The notes under the pieces were generated by a model that was not told where the DNA came from, made no database searches, and worked only from the letters and a program-made list of their open reading frames with translations. Both the position numbers and the translations under genes were made by a program. Shown here one piece after another: positions 26,439 to 34,307 of a stretch of 64,000 nt of DNA; within the stretch, counting starts at the first letter, position 1; the number at the start of each line of letters is the position of its first letter. The stretch lies in NCBI RefSeq assembly GCF_007954355.1, contig NZ_VOLR01000013.1, positions 62,001 through 126,000 on the forward strand. Reading direction: 5' to 3'. This stretch comes from Colwellia hornerae. Its GTDB lineage: Bacteria > Pseudomonadota > Gammaproteobacteria > Enterobacterales > Alteromonadaceae.

Positions 26439-28712
26439 TTAAATTTTACATGCGCCGCCTTCACAGTCTTCTTCTTCTAATCCGAGCATATTCTCAGACG
26501 CACCATCACGGGTGTTATGGTAATACATGGTTTTAACGCCTAATTTATAAGCGGTTAAAATATCTTTCAAAATTTGCTTTACGGGTACTTTTCCGCCGTC
26601 AAAGCGGGCAGGATCGTAGTTAGTATTTGCAGAAATCGTTTGGTCGATAAACTTCTGCATGATACCCACTAGTTGCAAGTAGCCTTCATTATTTGGAATA
26701 TTCCAAAGTAACTCGTAGTTATCCTTTAATCTTTGATACTCAGGGACAACCTGCTTTAAAACACCATCTTTACTAGCCTTTATACTGATTAAACCTCGTG
26801 GTGGTTCAATTCCATTGGTGGCATTTGAAATTTGTGATGAAGTTTCAGATGGCATTAACGCTGAAACCGTTGAATTTCTTACGCCATGCTTCTTAATACT
26901 TTCGCGCAAACCTTCCCAGTCAAGATGCAGGGGTTCGCCGGTAATGTCGTCAATGGTCTTTTTATAAGTATCAATCGGTAAAATACCTTGCGATAAACGT
27001 GTCTCATTAAATTTCGGACAAGCGCCTTTTTCTTTTGCTAATTCATTTGATGCTTTTAATAAATTAAATTGAATGGCTTCAAAAGTACGGTGAGTTAAAT
27101 TATTGGCACTTCCGTTTGAATAATATACGCCGTTTTTAGCTAAGTAATAAGCGTAGTTTATTACGCCTATACCCAATGTTCTTCTGCCTATAGTGGCATT
27201 ATAAGCCGCTGGCATTGGGTAGTTTTGGTAATCGAGTAAACTATCAAGCGCTCGAACAGCAAGATCTGATAAACCTTCTAATTCATCTAAGCTTTCTATT
27301 GCGCCTAAGTTAAAGGCTGACAAGGTACAAAGGGCTATTTCGCCATTTGGATCATTAATATCATTCATTGGCTGGGTCGGTAGCGCAATCTCTAAACACA
27401 AATTACTTTGGCGTATCGGTGCTTGTTGAGGATCAAATGGGCTATGTGTATTACAGTGATCGACATTTTGTAAATAAATTCGACCTGTGCTGGCACGCTC
27501 TTGAGCAAATAAAGTAAATAACTCAATAGCTTTAATACATTTTTTACGAATTGAGTCATCAGCTTCATATTTCACATACAAAGCTTCAAATTTCTCTTGG
27601 TCTTCAAAAAATGCATCGTAAAGGCCAGGTACATCGCTTGGACTAAAGAGAGTAATAGACTCGCCTTTAATTAAACGTGTGTACATAAGCTTATTGAATT
27701 GCACACCGTAATCTAAATGACGGACACGGTTTTCTTCAACGCCTCGGTTATTTTTAAGGACCAGTAAGCTTTCAACTTCTAAATGCCAAAGTGGATAGAA
27801 TAATGTCGCTGCGCCGCCTCGAACACCACCTTGTGAACAACTTTTAACAGCCGTTTGAAAATGCTTAAAAAACGGAATACAACCGGTATGAAAGGCTTCA
27901 CCATTACGTATTGAACTACCTAAAGCGCGAATACGGCCAGCATTGATGCCAATACCTGCTCGTTGTGAAACATATTTAACAATAGAGCTAGAAGCGGCGT
28001 TTATTGAATCTAAGCTGTCACCACATTCAATTAATACACACGATGAAAACTGACGAGTAGGTGTACGTACCCCTGCCATAATCGGTGTAGGTAACGATAT
28101 TTTGAAGGTTGAAATAGCGTTATAAAAACCTTCAACATATTTTAAGCGCGTTTCAACAGGGTATTTAGCAAATAAACAAGCGGCGACTAAAATATATAAA
28201 AACTGAGCACTTTCGTAAATCTCACCCGTTACCCGATTTTGAACAAGGTATTTACCTTCTAATTGTTTTACTGCGGCGTAACTAAAGTCTAAATCGCGAG
28301 AGTGAACAAGGAATTTTTCCATTTGTTCAAACTCGGCTTCGCTATAATCAGCTAAAAGGTGCTCATCGTATTTACCATTTTCTACCATACTAACAACGTG
28401 AGAAAATAGTTTAGGTGGCTCAAATTGGCCGTAGGCTTTTTTACGTAAGTGAAAAATAGCTAAGCGTGCTGATAAATACTGATAATCAGGTGTCTCTTCT
28501 GAAATAAGGTCAGCGGCAGCTTTAATGATAGTTTCATGAATATCAGCAGTCTTGATCCCGTCGTAGAATTGAATATGAGATTTCAACTCAACTTGTGACA
28601 CCGAAACGTTATCAAGGTCTTTTGCAGCCCAAGTGATAACTTTATGAATTTTTTCTAAATCGATGAGTTCTTTTTTGCCATTACGCTTACTTACAAAAAG
28701 ATTATTAGTCAT
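26439..28712 (-). CDS. nrdA: ribonucleoside-diphosphate reductase alpha subunit, class Ia
   Basis: A 757-residue catalytic subunit, close to the E. coli length. The N-terminal ATP cone (KRNGKKELIDLEKIHKVI) gives allosteric activity control. Active-site residues are the Cys in SSCVLIECGDS, SNLCLEIALP with the thiyl Cys, and EIALCTLSAFN with the second redox Cys. The C-terminal relay cysteines are in EEDCEGGACKI. It makes dNDPs from NDPs with NrdB. A pair of NrdR-like boxes about 150-190 bases upstream suggests repression by NrdR when dATP is high. Confidence 0.98.
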   Translation of the reverse strand: MTNNLFVSKRNGKKELIDLEKIHKVITWAAKDLDNVSVSQVELKSHIQFYDGIKTADIHETIIKAAADLISEETPDYQYLSARLAIFHLRKKAYGQFEPPKLFSHVVSMVENGKYDEHLLADYSEAEFEQMEKFLVHSRDLDFSYAAVKQLEGKYLVQNRVTGEIYESAQFLYILVAACLFAKYPVETRLKYVEGFYNAISTFKISLPTPIMAGVRTPTRQFSSCVLIECGDSLDSINAASSSIVKYVSQRAGIGINAGRIRALGSSIRNGEAFHTGCIPFFKHFQTAVKSCSQGGVRGGAATLFYPLWHLEVESLLVLKNNRGVEENRVRHLDYGVQFNKLMYTRLIKGESITLFSPSDVPGLYDAFFEDQEKFEALYVKYEADDSIRKKCIKAIELFTLFAQERASTGRIYLQNVDHCNTHSPFDPQQAPIRQSNLCLEIALPTQPMNDINDPNGEIALCTLSAFNLGAIESLDELEGLSDLAVRALDSLLDYQNYPMPAAYNATIGRRTLGIGVINYAYYLAKNGVYYSNGSANNLTHRTFEAIQFNLLKASNELAKEKGACPKFNETRLSQGILPIDTYKKTIDDITGEPLHLDWEGLRESIKKHGVRNSTVSALMPSETSSQISNATNGIEPPRGLISIKASKDGVLKQVVPEYQRLKDNYELLWNIPNNEGYLQLVGIMQKFIDQTISANTNYDPARFDGGKVPVKQILKDILTAYKLGVKTMYYHNTRDGASENMLGLEEEDCEGGACKI

Positions 28713-29287
28713 GAAAAGCCTGTCATTTATTAATTATGCTGGTCGCTTTATTTACCTAACGTTGTTCATTAAAAACACGTTAAGTGAACACTTATCAGTA
28801 TTATATCTCCCCTAAAACTTAGAACAGCACAAAAAATCGTCTGAACAACAAATACACTATATGTAGGGGTTTTCTAAAAACTGATCACAAGATAATGAGG
28901 TTTGGTTGTTTTTGCAAGTGATAAACTACACAGTTTTTAATAACTTTCTTTAGAGTAAAAGTTCAGTTAGTAACGACTAACTTAGTAGTGCTTTTTATTT
29001 TTGATATTACAAAAACGCAACGTTTATTTTAACTAATTTTAGCGGATAATTTATTTTAAAATAAAATTACCTGTTTATCGGCTGTTTTTGTTAGCTAAAA
29101 TTTAATTTCTAATAAAAACAACATCTTGCTTTTTTTTGAGCAGGGCGAGCACTAATTGAACGATAATGCTGATATGACTGTTTGCTTTAGCGGAAATATG
29201 ACAACTTGTCTAAACTTTATTCACCAGTCATGCCTAGGTATTAATAACGCTAAGTTCGTTAAGCAATATATTAGCTAATAAACTGGG
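28713..29287. other. nrdA upstream region and lysR 3' flank
   Basis: This 575-bp AT-rich gap holds the NrdR box pair near its left side. The rest, toward the LysR gene end, shows no reading frame of note and no clear hairpin with a T-run. Confidence 0.5.
28854..28900 (-). promoter_or_regulatory. paired NrdR boxes upstream of nrdA
   Basis: ACACTATATGTAGGGG at 28854-28869 matches 13 of 16 positions of the NrdR box consensus acaCwAtATaTwGtgt as I remember it. TCACAAGATAATGAGG at 28885-28900 matches about 11. Their starts are 31 bases apart, the integral-turn spacing typical of NrdR box pairs. They lie 142-188 bases before the nrdA start codon, a normal promoter distance. Binding is inferred from pattern only. 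Confidence 0.65.
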
Positions 29288-30199
29288 TTATTGTTTTTTT
29301 ATTATACTTTGGCTGGTGAAATACTCTTTCAAAAAGTTAAGTAATAAGCGTAGCTTTTTAGAATTGGCCGTACCTGGCGGGAAAACCCCAAAGACATTAA
29401 TATCGCTAAAGGTATAATCATCTAGCACTGTTTCTAAGGTACCTGCTTTTATTTTTGGCCAAGCATCGTAAATAGGAATACGGCCCAGACCATGTCCTGC
29501 CTCAACAAAGGCGGTACGTGCAGCCGCGTTATTGGTACTAATACTACCTTTTGTGGTGACACTGAACGATCGACTGCCCTTAGTCAGGGTTAACACCCCT
29601 GAGGTTAATTTATAGATAACCCATTGGTGATCGCTTAAATCAGCCGGTTTAGTCGGGCGACCAAATTGCAGAAAATATTCAGGTGCGCCACACAGGCATG
29701 TTTGTAAGGTCGCCAGTTTAGTGGCTTGTAAACCAGAGTCAGGTAAGGGGGCACCGCGAATCGCTAAATCGATACCCTCTTTCATGATATTAACCACCTC
29801 GTCAGTTAACATGACATCGAGTGCTATTTTGGGGTAGATCTTTTTAAATTCGTTGAGCGCGGGCACAACCGTCTGTAAGCCAACATTTACCGGGCAGGTT
29901 ATTTTCAGTAAGCCAATAGGTTCATTTTTGAAATTTTCAATTTGCTGATTAGCGGCACTGGCTTGCTCAGCAATAATTCGACAGCGTTCATAATAGGCTT
30001 GACCGGCTTCGGTAAGATTAATAGCACGTGTTGAACGATTAAGTAACTTTACTTCGAGCTGCGCTTCAAGCTTCTTCAAATGGTAGCTTACTACTGCTCT
30101 AGAGAGCCCTAAATGTTTAGCGGCTGCACTTAAGCTACCTTGTTCAATGACTTGAGCGAAAACAACCATACTTTTGAGTTGTTCAAATGAGATATCCAT
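29288..30199 (-). CDS. LysR-family transcriptional regulator
   Basis: A 303-residue LysR regulator with the N-terminal winged helix-turn-helix (SLSAAAKHLGLSRAVVSYHL, residues about 22-41) and the effector-binding domain from about 92. It is of the DmlR/YafC-like subgroup (RAINLTEAGQAYYERCR). It is divergent from a DJ-1-like gene and a YqhD-like reductase, with a long perfect palindrome between them. That arrangement is typical of a LysR protein controlling its own gene and the neighbouring genes. The signal may be a reactive aldehyde or other electrophile, judged only from the target genes. Confidence 0.92.
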   Translation of the reverse strand: MDISFEQLKSMVVFAQVIEQGSLSAAAKHLGLSRAVVSYHLKKLEAQLEVKLLNRSTRAINLTEAGQAYYERCRIIAEQASAANQQIENFKNEPIGLLKITCPVNVGLQTVVPALNEFKKIYPKIALDVMLTDEVVNIMKEGIDLAIRGAPLPDSGLQATKLATLQTCLCGAPEYFLQFGRPTKPADLSDHQWVIYKLTSGVLTLTKGSRSFSVTTKGSISTNNAAARTAFVEAGHGLGRIPIYDAWPKIKAGTLETVLDDYTFSDINVFGVFPPGTANSKKLRLLLNFLKEYFTSQSIIKKQ

Positions 30200-30245
30200 A
30201 ACAGCACCTATTGAGGTAATAACCCGCTAATAATTTACTTTGTTA

Positions 30246-30274
30246 ATCATTGTATCAATTATTGATACAATGAT
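30246..30274. promoter_or_regulatory. likely LysR operator, 13-bp-arm palindrome
   Basis: ATCATTGTATCAA (30246-30258), TTA, TTGATACAATGAT (30262-30274) is a perfect inverted repeat with a 3-bp centre. It lies 46 bases before the LysR start and about 100 bases before the DJ-1-like start, and contains the T-N11-A type dyad that LysR proteins bind. It is the strongest dyad in the intergenic region. Confidence 0.75.
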
Positions 30275-30378
30275 GTCAGTTTTATCTGCATTGTTCATGT
30301 TCTTTCTTAGGCATATACTAGCACCATAGAATAAACAAACACCTAAACTCACTTATATAACCAAATGGATGAATGATA

Positions 30379-31065
30379 ATGACTAAACAAATATTAATGG
30401 TACTTACTTCACATGATGAGCTTGGTAACACCGGCCAAAAGACCGGTTTTTGGGTTGAAGAATTTGCCGCCCCTTATTATGCCTTTATCGATGCGGGTGT
30501 CGAAGTTACTTTAGCAACACCTAAAGGTGGACAAGCACCAATAGACCCAACCAGCACACTTGAAGACTTTCAAACAGCTGCGACAGACCGTTACGATGCA
30601 GACAGCGAAGCACAAGCTAAAATCGCTAATACACTAATATTAGCTACTGTTAATGAAGCTGATTTTGATGCAGTATTTTATCCTGGTGGTCACGGCCCAT
30701 TATGGGACCTTACCGACAATACTGACTCAATTACCTTAATTGAAAACTTTCTAAACGCCGGAAAAGCTGTTGCAACAGTTTGTCATGCGAGTGCGGCTTT
30801 GTTAAATGTTAAACAACCATCTGGTGAATTTGCTGTTAAAGGCAAAGCCGTAACCGGTTTTACTAACAGTGAAGAAGAAGCTGTGCAATTAACAGAAGTT
30901 GTGCCATTTTTAGTAGAAGATGAACTGATCAAACGTGGTGGCGAATACCAAAAGGCTCAAGATTGGCATGCATTTGCAGTCCAAGATGGTCTTATTATTA
31001 CTGGTCAAAACCCTGCTAGTTCGGCATTAGCCGCTGAAAAATTATTAACTCACCTTTCAGCATAG
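30379..31065 (+). CDS. DJ-1/PfpI family protein (Hsp31/YajL-like, glyoxalase III or deglycase type)
   Basis: The ATG at 30379 is chosen over 30373 because GGA lies nine bases before it. The 228-residue protein has the class I glutamine-amidotransferase-like fold of the DJ-1 superfamily. The nucleophile elbow is ATVCHASAALL with a catalytic Cys, preceded by FYPGGHGPLWDL. The acidic residue near the N-terminus is in KTGFWVEEFAAPYY. Relatives remove glyoxal and methylglyoxal or repair glycated molecules. It is probably co-transcribed with the aldehyde reductase 76 bases downstream and controlled by the divergent LysR protein, consistent with carbonyl stress defence. Confidence 0.88.
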   Translation: MTKQILMVLTSHDELGNTGQKTGFWVEEFAAPYYAFIDAGVEVTLATPKGGQAPIDPTSTLEDFQTAATDRYDADSEAQAKIANTLILATVNEADFDAVFYPGGHGPLWDLTDNTDSITLIENFLNAGKAVATVCHASAALLNVKQPSGEFAVKGKAVTGFTNSEEEAVQLTEVVPFLVEDELIKRGGEYQKAQDWHAFAVQDGLIITGQNPASSALAAEKLLTHLSA

Positions 31066-31141
31066 GTACTTAGAACAGACAATTCGATTAGCTAACCTGT
31101 TTAGCTAATCGATTTAACGCTTTACCTTTAAGGACATATAA

Positions 31142-32299
31142 ATGTTAAATTTTAATTTTCAAAACCCAACTAAAATTAATTTTGGCCCGGGAGAAATTCA
31201 AACCATTTCAAAAGAAATACCAGTAGATGCAAGAGTACTGGTTGTTTACGGTGGTGGTTCAATCAAAGGTAATGGTGTTTATCAGCAAGTTATTGATGCG
31301 CTTAAAGAACATACTTACTTTGAATTTTCGGGCATTGAACCCAATCCAACTTACGACACTTTAATGAAAGCGCAAACGATCATTAAAGCTGAAAAGATTG
31401 ATTATTTACTTGCCGTTGGTGGTGGCTCTGTTGTCGATGGCGCGAAATTTATTGCCGCAGCGGCATTATTTGAAGGTGATGACCCTTGGGATATTCTTGC
31501 TAAACAGCAAGCGTTCACTCAAGCATTACCGATTGGCGCGGTATTAACCTTGCCGGCCACAGGCTCAGAAAGTAATGGTAATTCTGTGGTAACACGAGAC
31601 GGTAATAAACTGCCGTTTTCTAGCCCTTTAGTGCGTCCATTATTTGCGGTGTTAGACCCAAGTGTGACCTTCTCATTATCAGACCGTCAAATTGGTAATG
31701 GTGTTGTTGATGCTTTTATTCATACCATTGAACAGTATTTAACTTACAGCGTTAATGGCAAAGTACAAGACAGGTTCAGTGAAGGTTTATTACAAACTTT
31801 AATTGAAGAAGGACCCAAAGCCTTAGCCCCAGCAACTAAAGATGACTTAGATGTTAGAGCAAATATTATGTGGTCGGCGACTATGGCACTAAACGGCCTT
31901 ATTGGCGCTGGTGTACCACAAGATTGGTCAACACATATGATAGGCCATGAATTAACAGGTGCCTTTGGTATTGACCACGCTCGCACCTTATCGATTGTTT
32001 TACCTGCCGTGATGAAAGTACGTCGTGAGCAAAAACGTGAAAAACTACTGCAATATGCAACACGTGTTTGGCAGATAACTGAAGGTGATGATAATGCTCG
32101 TATCGACCAAGCTATTCGTCTAACAGAAGAGTTTTTTCAAACAATGCAGGTACCAACGCGCTTATCTCACGTTGATCTTGGTAGTGCTGATATTGATTCC
32201 CTTGTCGCACGATTAGAGCAACATGGCATGACAGCACTGGGCGAAAACAGTGATATTACTTTAGCAATAAGCCGTGAAATATTAACGCAAGCATTGTAA
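31142..32299 (+). CDS. yqhD: iron-containing alcohol dehydrogenase, NADPH-dependent aldehyde reductase (YqhD type)
   Basis: A 385-residue group III alcohol dehydrogenase, closely following the E. coli YqhD pattern: NFNFQNPTKINFGPGEI at the start, the cofactor-binding VGGGSVVDGAKF, TLPATGSESNG, and metal ligands in NGVVDAFIHTIEQY and MIGHELTGAFGIDHARTL. It reduces short-chain and toxic aldehydes to alcohols with NADPH. In E. coli yqhD answers to YqhC; here a LysR gene and a DJ-1 gene are the neighbours. Confidence 0.94.
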   Translation: MLNFNFQNPTKINFGPGEIQTISKEIPVDARVLVVYGGGSIKGNGVYQQVIDALKEHTYFEFSGIEPNPTYDTLMKAQTIIKAEKIDYLLAVGGGSVVDGAKFIAAAALFEGDDPWDILAKQQAFTQALPIGAVLTLPATGSESNGNSVVTRDGNKLPFSSPLVRPLFAVLDPSVTFSLSDRQIGNGVVDAFIHTIEQYLTYSVNGKVQDRFSEGLLQTLIEEGPKALAPATKDDLDVRANIMWSATMALNGLIGAGVPQDWSTHMIGHELTGAFGIDHARTLSIVLPAVMKVRREQKREKLLQYATRVWQITEGDDNARIDQAIRLTEEFFQTMQVPTRLSHVDLGSADIDSLVARLEQHGMTALGENSDITLAISREILTQAL

Positions 32300-32313
32300 T
32301 ATAAATAGAGCTA

Positions 32314-32340
32314 ATCGCGTGTTAAAAGTTAACACGCGAT
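32314..32340. repeat. perfect 12-bp inverted repeat between convergent genes
   Basis: ATCGCGTGTTAA, AAG, TTAACACGCGAT forms a strong hairpin 14 bases after yqhD. No T-run follows on either strand, so it is not a standard intrinsic terminator. It may protect the mRNA 3' end or be a binding site. Confidence 0.7.
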
Positions 32341-32444
32341 GACTCTTATTGATAAAGGCAACGTTAATCGCCTAGCGCTTTATCGCTTGGTAACAACCTA
32401 GCCGTAGTTAGGGCTGCAAACGGTAATTTTTTTGAAAAAGACCA

Positions 32445-33107
32445 CTACCTGATGAAAGATAAAACCTCTAATGGTGTTTCAGCGTGATAGTCAGCTTGCC
32501 AGCTTTTACAATCTTCACCGGCTAATATATAGCCCCACTTTGCGACAACAGTGCTTGCCTTGGCACTATTGCCGGCTGCAATATCACGTAAAGCGTCTCC
32601 GACATACAAACACTGCTCACTTGGAATTGATATTTCTTCACAAGCTTTGAGGATAGGCTCTGGGTGTGGTTTTCGGTTGGCGAAAGTATCACCACCAACC
32701 AGTGATAAACATTTTTCGAACTCAGCATAATGAGGTAATAATTGTCGTGTTAAACCTTCTGGTTTATTCGTTACAATGCCCCAAGGAATATTCTGTTCAT
32801 CCAAGGTCAAGAGCAATTGAGCTACGCCAGGATAAAGACAGGTATGTACCGCAATATTTTCTTGGTAATAAGCGAGAAACTCTGCGCGTAACTGTTCGTA
32901 ATCATACGCTTTTAAAGTATCGGCAAAACCCAGCGTTAATAGCCCTAATGCTCCATCAGATGCTATTGGACGGTAAGTTTCACGCGCCACTTCCGCTAAG
33001 TTATATTTTCGTAAAACGTAGTTAAGTGCTGCACCTAAATCATTGGCGGTATCTAATAAGGTGCCGTCAAGATCAAATAAGACCCCTGAAATTTTATTAT
33101 TTATCAA
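32445..33107 (-). CDS. mupP: HAD phosphatase, probably N-acetylmuramic acid 6-phosphate phosphatase MupP
   Basis: A HAD-superfamily phosphatase. The TTG at 33107 is preferred because TAAGG lies eight bases before it, giving 220 residues; a TTG at 33140 would overlap ubiG and add 11. Motif I is VLFDLDGTLLDT, motif II WGIVTNKP, motif III in RKPHPEPILKAC, and motif IV YVGDALRDI. The wording of these motifs and the place directly after ubiG match Pseudomonas MupP, which works in cell-wall recycling. Phosphoglycolate phosphatase (Gph) is the alternative, since the families are close. Confidence 0.82.
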   Translation of the reverse strand: MINNKISGVLFDLDGTLLDTANDLGAALNYVLRKYNLAEVARETYRPIASDGALGLLTLGFADTLKAYDYEQLRAEFLAYYQENIAVHTCLYPGVAQLLLTLDEQNIPWGIVTNKPEGLTRQLLPHYAEFEKCLSLVGGDTFANRKPHPEPILKACEEISIPSEQCLYVGDALRDIAAGNSAKASTVVAKWGYILAGEDCKSWQADYHAETPLEVLSFIR

Positions 33108-33121
33108 TGTACTGACCTTAT

Positions 33122-33844
33122 TTAAATTTTTTGACAACAAAGAATATAATTCACATCAAGTGAAGAGATAAGTTTATGATTCTCTGTTAATGGATTGTAA
33201 TGAATACCAGCGGCGTCAATGCATTTGAGATCAAATGATTCAGCCCAGCCAATTAAGGTCGACGGGCGAATAAAGCTGTTATGGTCGTGTGTACCATCTG
33301 GGACTATTTTAAGGACTTTTTCGGCGGCCACAATAGCCAATAAATATGACTTTATCGATTTGTTTAAAGTTGAAAAGAAAACATAACCACCGGGTTTTAC
33401 CAGTTGAGCGCAAGCTTCTATAATTGAAGCGGGGTCGGGGACATGTTCAAGCATTTCCATACAAGTGACTAGGTCAAATGTTTCGGGTTGTAGGCTAGCT
33501 TTGTCTTCGGCGGGAATTTTTTGATAATCAACCGTTAAACCACTCTCCAACGCATGCAATCTCGCTACATTCAATGGCTCTTCGCCAAGATCAATGCCGG
33601 TAACATCGCCGCCAAGTTTGGCTAAACTCTCCGCTAAAATACCGCCACCACAACCGACATCAATAATTTTTTTACCAAAAATGTCGCCGACATGCTGACA
33701 AATAAACTGTCGGCGAATAGGGTTTATTTGATGTAATGGTTTGAAATCACCATCAAGGTCCCACCACTGGCTGGCAACTTTTTCAAATTTCGCGATTTCT
33801 TCTTCATTTACGTTAACAGCTTTAGCCTTGTTCGTTGTCGACAT
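33122..33844 (-). CDS. ubiG: ubiquinone biosynthesis O-methyltransferase UbiG
   Basis: A 240-residue SAM methyltransferase, the usual length. It has [20 protein letters not shown] near the start, the SAM motif [16 protein letters not shown], and [11 protein letters not shown]. It performs both O-methylations of the quinone ring in ubiquinone synthesis. UbiG next to gyrA and nrdAB is an old gammaproteobacterial neighbourhood; here a protease and an Mpo1-like gene separate it from gyrA. mupP follows on the same strand. Confidence 0.96.
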   Translation of the reverse strand: MSTTNKAKAVNVNEEEIAKFEKVASQWWDLDGDFKPLHQINPIRRQFICQHVGDIFGKKIIDVGCGGGILAESLAKLGGDVTGIDLGEEPLNVARLHALESGLTVDYQKIPAEDKASLQPETFDLVTCMEMLEHVPDPASIIEACAQLVKPGGYVFFSTLNKSIKSYLLAIVAAEKVLKIVPDGTHDHNSFIRPSTLIGWAESFDLKCIDAAGIHYNPLTENHKLISSLDVNYILCCQKI

Positions 33845-34307
33845 TACATTTTCATTATTTTAATCAATTATTGTCAGTAATTCTAAACTAAAGTAAATGC
33901 TTCGCCTAGTACTGAACGTTGAGTTTGTTATCCTAGTCAAAAGCGGTTAAGTTATATGCTGTTACAAATAACCCTACATTGAAAAAAACAGGGCATATTC
34001 AGATTTTTTTCAATAACTATTACCTGACTCATTGCTGATTTTATCAGCTAACCCCCCCCCTTGATTTACCAATTTCTCACTGAAGTTAAGCAAAGTAAAT
34101 AAAATTTATTATCGTACGTTATTGTTTTATAAGCCATTCGCGCTTTTATTTTTGTCTTTTATATTTAACATTTAAATAACATCCTTGTAATATATAAAAC
34201 CTTAATGTTATGGTTATTGCTGCTTCGATAATGATGAATAACTCTCATTTGAAATTCCCCCAGCAAAATAATAATAATTATAATTAACTTAATAGGTAGG
34301 AATATAG
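33845..34307. other. intergenic region upstream of the protease
   Basis: A 463-bp AT-rich gap between divergent ubiG and the protease gene. It contains a run of nine C at 34052-34060. No RNA gene or clear operator is recognised. A purine-rich ribosome site (GGTAGGAAT) lies before the protease start. Confidence 0.45.

Noticed and set aside
32666-33025. Plus-strand frame of 119 codons
   Set aside because: Antisense to mupP; no recognisable domain.
33108-33140. Upstream TTG starts for mupP
   Set aside because: They overlap ubiG and lack a ribosome site, while the TTG at 33107 follows TAAGG by eight bases.
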